From assembly GCA_028281765.1 (NCBI GenBank), contig JANQJF010000001.1:62001-126000 (forward strand): a DNA stretch of 64,000 nt, in the 5' to 3' direction. The translations under genes were made by a program, and so were the position numbers. The stretch comes from Planctomycetota bacterium (GTDB taxonomy: Bacteria; Planctomycetota; UBA1135; UBA2386). The notes under the pieces are model-generated. The model was not told the DNA's origin. It did not search any database and worked only from the letters and a program-made list of their open reading frames with translations. Positions 1 to 8,922 of this stretch are shown one piece after another. Every line of letters begins with the position of its first letter. Positions within the stretch are counted from its first letter, which is position 1.

Positions 1-2015
1 AGGTAGAGCTGGCACGATTCGTCCTCGACCCGAACCGGCTTGCGGGAGATCCCGAGCTGCAGCAGTTCGGACGCCTGGTAGCGACCGATCTCGTGGCTTT
101 GGTATTCCTTCCAGAGCACGAACTCGCAGCCGCTCTCCCAGGCGCTGCAGCCGTAGCCCTTGCGCCCTTCGATCACCGGCTTTCCGCAGCGCGGGCAGTC
201 GCCGAGTCGGGTCCCGTCGATGCGCGCGTTCTTGCTGTTCTCGAGCATCGTCGTCACGAACGAGACGATCTCCCCCATGAACGCCTCACGCGCGAGATCG
301 CCGCGCTCGATGTCCTGGAGCTTCGCCTCCCATTCGCCGGTCATCTCCGCCGACGTGAGGATCGGGTCGCGCAGCAGCGCGATCAGCGTGCGTCCCAGGT
401 CGGTCGCGCGGAGCTGCTTCTTCTCACGTCGGATGTAGCGACGGCGCAGCAGCGTCTCGATGATCGCCGCGCGCGTCGCCGGCGTGCCGAGCCCGCGCGA
501 CTTCATCGCCTCCCTGAGCTGCTCGTCTTCGATCAGCTTGCCGGCGGTCTCCATGATCCCGAGCAGGGAGTTTTCGGTGAAGTGTCGCGGCGGTCGCGTC
601 TCCCCGTGCTTGAGGAGTGGCTCGTGCGGTCCCGACTCGCCGACCTCGAACGCCGGCAGCTCCTGTGCGTCCTCGTCGCGGTCCTTGTCTTTATCCTTGC
701 CGCGGCCCTTCGGCTTGTCGCTGTCCGCCTGGGACGGCGTGACGAGGGTCCACCCGGGATCCGTGACCCGCACGCCGCGCGCGCGGAACGCGGTCTTCTC
801 GACCGACGCCTCGACGACGGTCACGTCTCGCTTGCACGGCGGATAGAACGCCGCGATCGTCCGCTTCGCGATGACGTCGAACAGCCGACGGTCGTTGCCG
901 TGCCCCGGGGACGTGCCGGTCGGAATGATCGCGTGGTGATCGCCGACTTTGGCATCGTTGAAGATCCGCGCGTGGTCCGGCAGGGCCGACAAATCGAGAC
1001 GGCCGATCTCCTCGGGGTAGCCGGCGGCCAGCTTCTCGAAGAGCGGCCCGATCTCGGCGTGCATCTCCTTGGTCAAGTACCGCGAGTCGGTTCGGGGATA
1101 CGTGATCGCCTTGCGTTCGTAGAGCGCCTGCGCCTGTTGGAGCGTGTCCGCGGCGGTCATGCCGAAACGGGTGTTCATCTCTCGCTGCAGCGAAGTCAGG
1201 TCGAACAGCTGCGGCGGCTTGAGCTGCTCTTCCTTGGTCTCGATGCCGTCGATCCGCAGCGGCTTGCCGGTGACCTCGGCGAGCGCGGCCTCGGCGGCGT
1301 CTTGCGCGGTGAAGCGATCGGCCTTCTGCCGGAACACCACGTCGCGGTAGGCCGTGCGCAGCTCCCACCAAGGATCGGACTGGAACAGTCGGATCTCGTC
1401 GTCGCGCCGCACGATCAGCGCGAGGACCGGGGTCTGCACGCGACCGACGCTCCACAGCACGCCCGCCTGCCCGTGCCGGACCGTGTAGTTGCGCGTCGCG
1501 TTCATGCCGACGAGCCAGTCGGCCTCGCTGCGGCAGCGCGCGGCGGCGTAGAGATTCAGATACTCGGCACCGGGGCGCAGATCGTCGAACGCGGTCCGGA
1601 TGGCGGTCTCCGTCAGCGAGCTCAGCCAGAGCCGCGACATCGGCTTCGCCTCGCACCCGCTCATCTCGACGATGTACCGGAAGATCAGCTCGCCCTCGCG
1701 CCCCGCGTCGGTCGCGCAGATCAACTCGTCCGCGTCACGCATCAGCGACGCCACGGTTTCGTACTGCTTCTGCGCCCCGTCGTCCCCGGTCAGCTTGAGC
1801 GCGAACTTCTCCGGCACGATCGGCAGCGCCTCGAGGTTCCAGCGCTTCAGGGCCGGATCGTACTCGTCGGGCTCCTTGAGCGTGACCAGGTGGCCGAACG
1901 CCCACGTGACCTGGTAGCCCTCGCCCTCGATCCACCCGTCCTTCCGCATGCGCGCGCCAAGGAACGCAGCGAGCTCACGCGCGACGGACGGCTTCTCGGC
2001 AAGGACGACTTTCAC
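1..2015 (-). CDS. topB: DNA topoisomerase III (type IA), 3' end outside window
   Basis: Type IA topoisomerase that cuts and passes single DNA strands to relax or decatenate DNA. The reverse-strand frame is open for 671 codons from a GTG at 2015 to the left edge. The N-terminus carries the TOPRIM start (VLAEKPSVARELA, residues 4-16) and the acidic DAGREGELI motif near residue 100. The active-site segment AITYPRTDSRYL places the catalytic tyrosine at about residue 306. At the left edge there is a C-terminal zinc-ribbon-like segment (GDCPRCGKPVIEGRKG), usual for bacterial topoisomerase III relatives with extra C-terminal domains. It diverges from the dehydrogenase gene across 69 bp. No strong Shine-Dalgarno is visible. 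Family assignment is secure; the C-terminal end is not in the window. Confidence 0.93.
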   Translation of the reverse strand, partial: MKVVLAEKPSVARELAAFLGARMRKDGWIEGEGYQVTWAFGHLVTLKEPDEYDPALKRWNLEALPIVPEKFALKLTGDDGAQKQYETVASLMRDADELICATDAGREGELIFRYIVEMSGCEAKPMSRLWLSSLTETAIRTAFDDLRPGAEYLNLYAAARCRSEADWLVGMNATRNYTVRHGQAGVLWSVGRVQTPVLALIVRRDDEIRLFQSDPWWELRTAYRDVVFRQKADRFTAQDAAEAALAEVTGKPLRIDGIETKEEQLKPPQLFDLTSLQREMNTRFGMTAADTLQQAQALYERKAITYPRTDSRYLTKEMHAEIGPLFEKLAAGYPEEIGRLDLSALPDHARIFNDAKVGDHHAIIPTGTSPGHGNDRRLFDVIAKRTIAAFYPPCKRDVTVVEASVEKTAFRARGVRVTDPGWTLVTPSQADSDKPKGRGKDKDKDRDEDAQELPAFEVGESGPHEPLLKHGETRPPRHFTENSLLGIMETAGKLIEDEQLREAMKSRGLGTPATRAAIIETLLRRRYIRREKKQLRATDLGRTLIALLRDPILTSAEMTGEWEAKLQDIERGDLAREAFMGEIVSFVTTMLENSKNARIDGTRLGDCPRCGKPVIEGRKGYGCSAWESGCEFVLWKEYQSHEIGRYQASELLQLGISRKPVRVEDESCQLY

Positions 2016-2084
2016 TTCCCGCCAACTCTACCGAGGATCGGCCGCAAGCAAATAGTGCACTCATGCGCCATACTCGAAGGCGTC

Positions 2085-3530
2085 ATGAGCGAGAAACTGC
2101 GCAACTTCATCGACGGCGCCTGGGTCGAAGCCACGACCGATCGTTACGCGCCCGTGATCAACCCGGCCACCGAAGAGACCCTCGCGGAAGTGCCGCTGGG
2201 CGGCGCGGCGGACATCGACAAGGCGGCCCGCGCGGCGCACGAGGCATTCGCGTCGTGGCGCAGCGTGCCGCCCGTCGAACGCGCACGCTATCTGTTCAAG
2301 CTCAAGCAGCTCCTCGAGGACAACCGCGAGGAGCTCGCCGCGACCGTCACGCGCGAGCACGGCAAGACGATCGCCGAGTCCCGTGGCAGCGTGCAGCGGG
2401 GCATCGAATGCGTCGAGGTCGCGTGCGGGGCTCCCTCTCTCCTGATGGGCGACACCCTGGAAGACGTCGCGAAGGGTATCGACTGCCAGTCCGTGCGGCA
2501 GCCGCTCGGCGTCTTCGCGGTCATCGCGCCGTTCAACTTCCCGGCGATGGTGCCGATGTGGTTCTTCCCGTTTGCGGTCGCTTGCGGCAACACCTTCATC
2601 TGCAAGCCGTCGGAGCAAGTTCCGCTGAGCCAGCAGCTCATCTGGAAGCTCGTGGAAGACTGCGGCTTCCCGTCGGGCGTCTTGAACATGGTCCACGGCG
2701 ACAAGGAGGTCGTCGACGCGATCCTCACCCACGCACTCATCCGCGGCGTCTCGTTCGTCGGTTCCAGCCCGATCGCGAAGTACGTCTACGAGACCGCGGC
2801 GGCGCACGGCAAGCGCGTCCAGGCCCTCGGCGGCGCGAAGAACTTCATGGTCGTGATGCCGGACGCGGATCGCGAGATGACGCTCGACGCCTTGTCGTCC
2901 TCGGCGTACGGCTGCGCGGGCGAGCGATGCCTCGCCGGGGCGATCGTCCTCGCGGTCGGGGACAGCCACGAGTGGGTCCGGGATGGTCTCCGCGAGCGCG
3001 CAGCCGCGATTCGAGTCGGCGACGGCAGCGAGGCCGGCGTCACGATGGGCCCGGTCATCTCGGCGAAGCACAAAGCCAAGGTGCTCGGCTACATCGACAA
3101 GGGCGTCGAGGAAGGGGCCAGCCTCGTCCACGACGGCCGCGGCTCGCAGCAGCCCGACACCGGCTACTTCGTAGGCCCGTGCCTGTTCGACGGCGTGACG
3201 GAGGACATGGTCATCGGCCAGGAGGAGATCTTCGGGCCCGTCCTCTGCATCGAGAAGGCCGCGGACCTCGACGCCGCGATGCGCCGGATCAGCGCGCACC
3301 CACTCGCGAACGCTTCGACCATCTTCACCCAGGACGGCCGCGCGGCGCGCAAGTTCAAGTTCGAGGTCGACGCGAGCATGGCTGCGGTCAACATCGGCGT
3401 CGCGGCACCGATGTCGTTCTTCGGCTTCGGCGGCGCGAAGGGCTCGTTCTTCGGGGACCTGAAGGCTCACGGGAAGGAAGCGTTCGACTTCTTCACCGAT
3501 CGAAAGGTGTTCATGACGCGGTGGGGATGA
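2085..3530 (+). CDS. mmsA: CoA-acylating (methyl)malonate-semialdehyde dehydrogenase
   Basis: ALDH-superfamily enzyme, 481 residues, the usual length for methylmalonate-semialdehyde dehydrogenases. It would oxidise malonate or methylmalonate semialdehyde with NAD+ and CoA to acetyl- or propionyl-CoA and CO2. Visible features are the N-terminal NFIDGAWVEA, the PFNFPAMVPMWFFP segment typical of the family, ALGGAKNFMVV where other ALDHs have the general-base Glu (absent, as expected for the CoA-dependent branch), and the catalytic Cys282 in AGERCLAG. The ATG at 2085 matches the family N-terminus; the frame is open much further upstream but that part is antisense to topB. A -10-like CATACT lies 10 nt before the ATG. 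It could finish the pyrimidine-degradation pathway encoded at 8923-15153, since transamination of beta-alanine gives malonate semialdehyde. Valine or inositol catabolism are alternative roles. Confidence 0.92.
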   Translation: MSEKLRNFIDGAWVEATTDRYAPVINPATEETLAEVPLGGAADIDKAARAAHEAFASWRSVPPVERARYLFKLKQLLEDNREELAATVTREHGKTIAESRGSVQRGIECVEVACGAPSLLMGDTLEDVAKGIDCQSVRQPLGVFAVIAPFNFPAMVPMWFFPFAVACGNTFICKPSEQVPLSQQLIWKLVEDCGFPSGVLNMVHGDKEVVDAILTHALIRGVSFVGSSPIAKYVYETAAAHGKRVQALGGAKNFMVVMPDADREMTLDALSSSAYGCAGERCLAGAIVLAVGDSHEWVRDGLRERAAAIRVGDGSEAGVTMGPVISAKHKAKVLGYIDKGVEEGASLVHDGRGSQQPDTGYFVGPCLFDGVTEDMVIGQEEIFGPVLCIEKAADLDAAMRRISAHPLANASTIFTQDGRAARKFKFEVDASMAAVNIGVAAPMSFFGFGGAKGSFFGDLKAHGKEAFDFFTDRKVFMTRWG

Positions 3531-3552
3531 GGCCAGGGCGGGGGCAAACCGA

Positions 3553-4719
3553 ATGACTCGAGCGATGCCCACTCCTCACCAGGCGCGCGGCACCGGCAGC
3601 CGTCGCCCCGGACCATGGACCGTGGCCTGGGCAGCGGTCCTGCTGACGGCACCGGTCTGGGCACAACAGGCGGAGCGAGTCGGCGATGCGCATCGGCGGC
3701 CGTGGTCGGCTGGATCTGCCTCCGGGGCCTGGACGCTCCACTCGCTCGCCCACCTCCAGCACGCGGTCAGCTACTACCGATGGCTCCTCGCGTGCCTGCT
3801 TCTGCAGGAGTCGTTCCTCGTCGAGAACCCGCGCGCCGAGTTCGGGGATCTCTACTCCCGATGGAACGAGCGGGAGATCGTGCGCGCGCGCCTGCTCGAG
3901 TTTCGCGACAAGATCGAGCGCAACCCCGACATTGTGGACGCGCGCTATCTGCTCGCGTCCTTTCGGGGCATCGTCAAGACAAGCGAAGGGGCCGGCCCTG
4001 CCGCGGCTCTCCTCGAGGTCCTCGATCACACCATCGGCGAGACACCGAACGTCGCAACCCGTGTCGAACTCGAGGCGCGCTGCCGGGACGCCTCCGACCT
4101 GGAGATCCGCGCGGTCGCGGAGACCGATTTCGCGACCCGCGTCATGGCGATGTTGCGGCGGCACGTCGAGGATCGCCCTGGCCGATCCGTCGGGATCGCG
4201 GCCCTGCTACATGGGCGATTGGACTCGTTCGCGGTGCCGCCGAAACCGAAGCCTGCGCCAACCCGACTTCGTGCGGCGCCCCCACCGGCTCGCATTGTGT
4301 ACTCCGACTTCGACCACCACGTGATCAGCCGCTGTTTCGAGGACCTCGTCCACCTCGTCGACGTCGGCAAGAGACGCGCTACGACCTTCCCACGCGGCCT
4401 GACGCCATCTCCGACCCTGTTCTGGATCGACGAGACGGCTCCGATCCAGAACATGTTTTTGCGGATCTGGGCGCTTCGCCCCCAGGAGGGCGAGCTCGAG
4501 GAGCAGTCATGGCACGACCTCGGCCGCGGGATTGCCGCCATCGAGCTTCCGTGGACACGCTGCTTGCTCACTCTCGATTCACGTGGGAGATCGGCCGACT
4601 ACTTCGAGTTTGGAGACCTCCGTGTCTATCCGGTCTCGGCCGTGCGAAGGGACGACGCGACGTTCACGGACGTCTGGGTCGAACAGCGCATCCGGTCTGG
4701 CTGGCAGCGCATCGAATAG
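3553..4719 (+). CDS. Secreted protein of unknown function
   Basis: 388 residues. The N-terminus is Arg/Pro-rich followed by a hydrophobic stretch ending in PVWAQQ, which looks like a signal peptide with a cleavage site after Ala; a second Met at residue 5 is an alternative start. The mature part is mixed alpha/beta with no motif I recognise. It has a Pro/Arg-rich linker near residues 230-245 (VPPKPKPAPTRLRAAPPPAR) separating an apparently helical half from a half rich in beta strands (LFWIDETAPIQNMFLRIW, YFEFGDLRVYPVSAV). It lies 22 bp after the dehydrogenase stop and may be co-transcribed with it. Protein-like composition and uninterrupted length support it as real; function unknown. Confidence 0.72.
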   Translation: MTRAMPTPHQARGTGSRRPGPWTVAWAAVLLTAPVWAQQAERVGDAHRRPWSAGSASGAWTLHSLAHLQHAVSYYRWLLACLLLQESFLVENPRAEFGDLYSRWNEREIVRARLLEFRDKIERNPDIVDARYLLASFRGIVKTSEGAGPAAALLEVLDHTIGETPNVATRVELEARCRDASDLEIRAVAETDFATRVMAMLRRHVEDRPGRSVGIAALLHGRLDSFAVPPKPKPAPTRLRAAPPPARIVYSDFDHHVISRCFEDLVHLVDVGKRRATTFPRGLTPSPTLFWIDETAPIQNMFLRIWALRPQEGELEEQSWHDLGRGIAAIELPWTRCLLTLDSRGRSADYFEFGDLRVYPVSAVRRDDATFTDVWVEQRIRSGWQRIE

Positions 4720-4772
4720 ACCCGCGGTCACGACGCGCCCCCCATGAGGTGTCGCTCCGCCGAAGTCCGGTC

Positions 4773-4778
4773 TAAGCT
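4773..4778 (+). promoter_or_regulatory. -10-like TAAGCT, leaderless start
   Basis: TAAGCT ends 6 nt before the ATG at 4785 and there is no Shine-Dalgarno. A transcript starting 6-8 nt after the hexamer would begin at or within the start codon. Prediction only; no clear -35 is visible. Confidence 0.4.
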
Positions 4779-4784
4779 GACCGC

Positions 4785-7622
4785 ATGACGCGAACCCGCT
4801 CATGGACCGCCCTCGCTCTCGCTGTCTCGTCGCTCGCGCTGACGTCCTGCAGCAGCTCCCACGAAGACACGGTCCGTGAACTCGTTTCGGTCGAGGAGAC
4901 AATCCTCGAGTTGTCCCCGGTGCTCGGCGGGTTCGGTCGCGCGATTCGCGACATCCAGATGCCCGACCCGGCGGCCGATGGGGATTGGAAGTCCCTGCTC
5001 CAGAGCGTCGCCTACTTCGAGAACGCGTCGTTCAAGATCGTCGACGGCGAGTTCGCGGACGGTGGCTTCGCGTCGGACGTGGTGTTCCACGCGTTTGCGC
5101 GCACTCGGAGCAAGTCCTGGCGGGCGATCGATGCACACGTCGACATGCTCTGGAAGCGCGAGGACCCGGAGCAGCCGTGGCAGGTCGCGGGCTGGAAGAC
5201 CCGCGACATGACCGCGAAGGACACGCCGCGCCGATTCTTCCGGGAGGTGTCGGGATTCGCGCTGCCCCTCGCTGACGACCACGAGATCGCGAGACGCTCG
5301 CACCACGAGGAGCACATCGTCCGGCTCTACCGCCAGGGCGAGACGAACCTCCCGCAGACGATCTTCGGGGACTACTTCCGGCCCGACGCCGCGGGGCAGC
5401 ACCCGGGGCTGTCGGTCGTCGATGTCGATCGAGACGGCTTCGACGATCTCTACGTCACGGTGCGCTACGGCCGCAATTTCCTGTTGCGCAATCGCGGCGA
5501 CGGCACGTTCGTCGAAGCGGCCGAGGAGTACGGTCTCGACGTCAGCGGTCTGTCGTCCTGCTCGATCTTCGCCGACTTCGACAACGACGGGGATGACGAC
5601 CTGTTTCTCGGCAGGACGTTCGAACGCAGCCGGCTCTACGAGAATCGGGACGGCCGCTTCGTCGAGCGCAGTTCCGACCTCGCGGCGGCGCCGCTGCCCT
5701 ACCTCGTGTCCTCGGCCGCAGCCGCGGACTACAACGGCGACGGCTTGCTCGACCTGTACGTGTGCGTCTACGGTCTGCCCGGCCGCGCGCTCCGCAATCA
5801 GGCGCTCGCGAACGCGATCCTGCCGGCCGGCCAGGCCGAAGAGGTCTTCCGCCGAGTGCGCGAAGGGAAGGCGTCCGACCTCTACCTCGAGGCGGTCGGC
5901 CCGCCCAACGTGCTCCTCGTCAACCGCGGTGGCCGCTTCGAGGTCGCCCCGGAGAGCGAGCAGGTGTCGCAGTGGCTGAACGCGCTTCAGGCGACGTGGG
6001 CCGACTTCGACGACGACGGAGATCCCGACCTCTACGTCTCCAACGACTACGCGCCCGACGCGCTCTTCCGCAACGACGGACCCGACGGCTTCACCGAGAT
6101 CACGCGCCAGACCGGCGGCGACGCGATGATGGGCTTCGGAATGGGCGCGTCGTGGGGTGACTACGACGGCGACGGCCGTCAGGACCTCTACGTCTCGAAC
6201 ATGTTCAGCAAGGCGGGCAAGCGCATCACGAAGCGGATCTCCGGGATCGACGCGCGCTTCGTGCGCTCCGCCGAAGGCAACCTGCTCTTCCGCAACGCCG
6301 GCGGCAAGTTCGAGCTCGTGTCGGGGCTCGAACCGCCGACACTCACGGTCGCCAAGGCCGGCTGGTCCTGGGGCGGCCAGTTCCTCGACGTCGACAACGA
6401 CGCTGACCTCGACCTCTACGTCTCGAGCGGTTACTACACCGCGCCGAGCGCGATAGCCACACAGATAGACCTTTGAAGCGAGTTCTGGCGCACGGTCGTG
6501 CGCACTGACGAAGGACTCGAAGACGGTTTCACCAAGGACGAACAGTGGGGTGATGCGGACGGTTTCGACGCGAGCAAGATGGCCGAAGTCGACGAGCTGC
6601 CGGACGGCCGGGTGATCCGACGCGCGCATTCGTTCAGCGGCAAGGAGCGCAACCGCCTGTTCCTCTCGGACAACGCGACTTCGTTTGCCGACATGTCCGC
6701 GATCTCGGGAGCCGACAGCGCCGCGGACAGCCGGTCGTTCGTCCTCTGGGACTACGACCGGGACGGCTGGCTGGATCTCGCCGTCGTCAACGCGAACGCG
6801 CCGCTGCTCGAGATCTATCGCAACGAGATGGCGCAGCTACCGGGCGCGAACGGTCGCTCCCTCGCGATTCGCTTTCTCGGCGGCAACACCAGCGATCGGC
6901 CGCAACCCGGACTTTCGTCGCGCAACGGCTACGGCGCGACGGTGACCGTGCGGGTCGGTGACAAGACGATCAAACGAGAGCACCGATGCGGCGAGGGTTT
7001 CGCCGCGCAGAACAGCGCGACGATGCTCGTCGGCATCGGCGCCGCCGACTCGGTCGAATCCGTCACCGTCGATTGGCCGTCCGGTCGCTCGCAGGTCATC
7101 CGGGACGTCGCCGCCGACTCCCTCCTCACCGCTGACGAGGCGAACGGGGAGTTTCAGACCGAGCCGTACTCCCGCTCGGTTCGTGCAGCCCGTCGCGTCA
7201 CGCGATCCGTCGCGCGACTCCCGTTGGGCGGATCCTCGTCGGGAGGCCAGCTGAAGGTCTACATGACGATGGCGACCTGGTGCGCGGCCTGCAAAGCCCA
7301 CCTCCCCCGGGTCGCGCGGCTCCGGCAGGTCGTCGGCAAGCGCGTCGACCTCATCGGTCTTCCGACCGACGAATCCGATGATCGCGCGAAGCTCGACGCG
7401 TACGTGCAGCAGTTTCAGCCCGCCTACGATCTCCGCACCGACCTCACCGCCGAAGAACGCGACCAGGTCCGCAACCTCCTGCGCACGGAGCTCGGACGCG
7501 AGGTGCTGCCGTCGAGCTTCGTCACGAACCGATCCGGCCAGGTGCTGCAGGTGTTCGAAGGGCTGCCCACGCTCTCCGACCTCGGCCGCCTGATCGACGC
7601 GCAGTCGGGCGTCGTGCGGTAG
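4785..7622 (+). CDS. FG-GAP / ASPIC-UnbV / thioredoxin lipoprotein with candidate selenocysteine 564
   Basis: Predicted 945-residue exported lipoprotein, read through an in-frame TGA at 6474-6476. Residues 1-22 form a signal peptide ending in the lipobox LTSC. From about residue 200 there are FG-GAP/VCBS repeats (DVDRDGFDDLYV, DFDNDGDDDLFLG, DYDGDGRQDLYVS, DVDNDADLDLYVS), then after the TGA another repeat (DYDRDGWLDLAVV), an ASPIC/UnbV domain (about 705-785) and a C-terminal thioredoxin-like domain with W-C833-A-A-C836. Both sides of the TGA are in the same frame and form one expected CRTAC1-like architecture. The TGA (residue 564) sits in QIDL-U-SEFWRTVV, right after the last N-terminal FG-GAP repeat, and is followed by a perfect hairpin (separate entry). 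I infer selenocysteine insertion; a nonsense mutation or two separate genes (the second from GTG 6498) are the alternatives. FG-GAP repeats suggest a surface beta-propeller; the CxxC domain suggests redox activity outside the cytoplasm. Confidence 0.78.
6474..6503 (+). promoter_or_regulatory. In-frame TGA (Sec564) plus bacterial SECIS-like hairpin
   Basis: The TGA at 6474-6476 is followed by 11 nt and then a perfect 6-bp stem, GCGCAC (6488-6493) paired with GTGCGC (6498-6503), closing a GGTC tetraloop (6494-6497). The apical loop begins 17 nt after the TGA. Loop sequence and spacing match the upper stem-loop of the E. coli fdhF SECIS, whose loop is also GGUC and whose upper stem also starts 11 nt after UGA. 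Confidence 0.72.
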
Positions 7623-7739
7623 GCGGGTCGACACTTCTCCGACGAAAGCCGGCGGCTGACTCTCGGGCATTCGTGAGAACTCGTAGCCTCGAATCCGACG
7701 TGGCCCTCCTGCGTACCTTCGGGGTCGGAATCGAGCACG

Positions 7740-7815
7740 TTGCCCGTCCATGGGCAGCCCACTAACCTCGACGACGAGTCGAACCCGGTCCCGGAGATCC
7801 AGGCGACGATGCTCG
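7740..7815 (+). pseudogene. Remnant of a beta-ureidopropionase gene 5' end
   Basis: The stretch translating as LDDESNPVPEIQATMLDK is clearly similar, at both protein and nucleotide level and in the same frame, to codons 16-33 of the intact beta-ureidopropionase gene at 8923 (LNDESKPVPEIQAAMLEK). Just before it, CCCACTAACCTC (about 7757-7768) also occurs in the upstream region of that gene (about 8847-8858). This looks like a partial copy with an internal deletion, now joined to the lipoprotein reading frame that follows. Confidence 0.6.
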
Positions 7816-8532
7816 ACAAGCCTCAATCGAAACAGCGGTATTCGCGCGCGAAACAGCAGCCGAACGAACCGGACTCCGGACCATCACGGCGCCCGCGCGC
7901 TGCCCCGCTGCTCGCACTGCTTGCTCTGCCTGCGTGCGCCCTCTTCGGTGTCGGAGACACAGGACTCGTGCGCGTACACGATGAGGACGGCGATCCAATA
8001 CCCGGAGTCGAGGTGCACTACAGCTCCCCCCCTTTCGGTGGACGAGCGGAACCCACCGATCTACGCGGGCGCACGCGCATCGACGGCCTCCTGATCGATA
8101 TGAACCGGATGGATGTTCGGATCATCCGCAACGGCAACACGGAAGCCTCCCGTTTCGTCCGAGATTGGCCACTCGACATCACGCTTCCTAAGTATTGGAG
8201 GGGCGAACCATATTCCTTCCCGCGCATGGGCACGCCGGGGCACCCGCCGTTCGTACGGCCGATGGCTTCGTTGGGGTATGACGTACGAGGAGGTCCTGCC
8301 GGAACTTCGCAAACCAGGCATCGAACTCCTTCATTGGAACGATGTGCCAGTGGACCGACACTCCGTTCCCATGCTCGAGCAACGGGTCCGATACTCGCGT
8401 GCAACGACGTGCTTGGAGGTCCTCGGGCGCCACGGCAACACCCGCTGGTGGGGAGTCCTGTGGTTCGACGAAACCGGACTCACGTGCGACTTCTACTTCG
8501 AACTCGGGTCGCCGGCATCCGTCGACGTCTGA
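7809..8532 (+). pseudogene. Lipoprotein with carboxypeptidase-regulatory-like domain, frameshifted
   Basis: Two frames together give one sensible protein. From 7809 (or the TTG at 7740) the first frame encodes a long Arg/Pro-rich n-region, a hydrophobic segment ending in the lipobox LALPAC, then VRVHDEDGDPIPGVEVHY, typical of carboxypeptidase regulatory-like domains. At TTGGGG (8271-8276) this frame loses sense while the +1 frame continues with GMTYEEVLPEL and runs to the TGA at 8530-8532. Removing one G from the G4 run joins them as MASLG-MTYEEV. The cause is either a real one-base insertion or a homopolymer sequencing error. The 5' end appears to be built on the ureidopropionase remnant. 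Function unknown; the GMTxEEV motif recalls SmpA/OmlA-like lipoproteins but is too short for assignment. Confidence 0.55.
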
Positions 8533-8922
8533 CGCTAGTGTGCCTCGTCTGAAGTCCGTAGTGGAAGTAGCCGCGTCAGTCGATTCGCTCGGAAGGCGCT
8601 GCGACGACACGGTGTCCGAGACGCCGCGCTGCCGCGACAGCCGGCTGATCTCATTGGGAATCCAAAGGACCGTGTTGTGTGCCGTTGCCCGTTCGCCGAC
8701 AGCCACCGCCGGTATGCCACCCGTGGTGCTCCTGGTGTCCCCCTTGGTGCCATGGTGTCTGCCAAGACCAAAGCGCGAGCGCCGAAGGCGCAGCGTCGGC
8801 CCCCTCCTCACCACCCCACAACGCATTGACCCCCCACGCGCGGCCCACTAACCTCCATCCAATTGGTGCACCGCGACTTGCATCGACGTGCATGTCGCCT
8901 CGCTCCACCATCAGGAGGCAAC
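8533..8922. other. Intergenic region before the pyrimidine operon
   Basis: 390 bp without a convincing gene; open frames on both strands here have low-complexity or shadow-like translations. It contains TGGTG/CCTGGTGTC-type short repeats (8723-8758), a small hairpin GCGCC-GAA-GGCGC (8779-8791), the CCCACTAACCTC segment shared with the upstream remnant, and the AGGAGG Shine-Dalgarno (8913-8918) of the next gene. It probably carries the operon promoter. Confidence 0.5.

Noticed and set aside
93..2084. Long plus-strand open frame continuous with the dehydrogenase gene
   Set aside because: It is antisense to topoisomerase III, whose motifs are unmistakable; the translated sequence is Arg/Leu/Asp low-complexity, typical of shadow frames in GC-rich DNA.
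2061..3572. Minus-strand frame of about 500 codons over the dehydrogenase
   Set aside because: Shadow of a clearly identified ALDH gene.
6474..6476. Treating the TGA as an ordinary stop and annotating two genes, or as a nonsense mutation
   Set aside because: Kept as the alternative, but same-frame continuation, the domain architecture, the fdhF-like hairpin and four parallel cases in the window make Sec more likely.
8775..8795. GCGCC-GAA-GGCGC hairpin as a terminator
   Set aside because: Short stem, no T tract; too weak to call.
8188..8826. Minus-strand open frame
   Set aside because: It overlaps the better-supported plus-strand lipoprotein and has no domain or start signal.
8342..8851. 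Plus-strand open frame with 169 codons
   Set aside because: Different frame from the lipoprotein C-terminus, Ser/Arg-rich, no ribosome-binding site.
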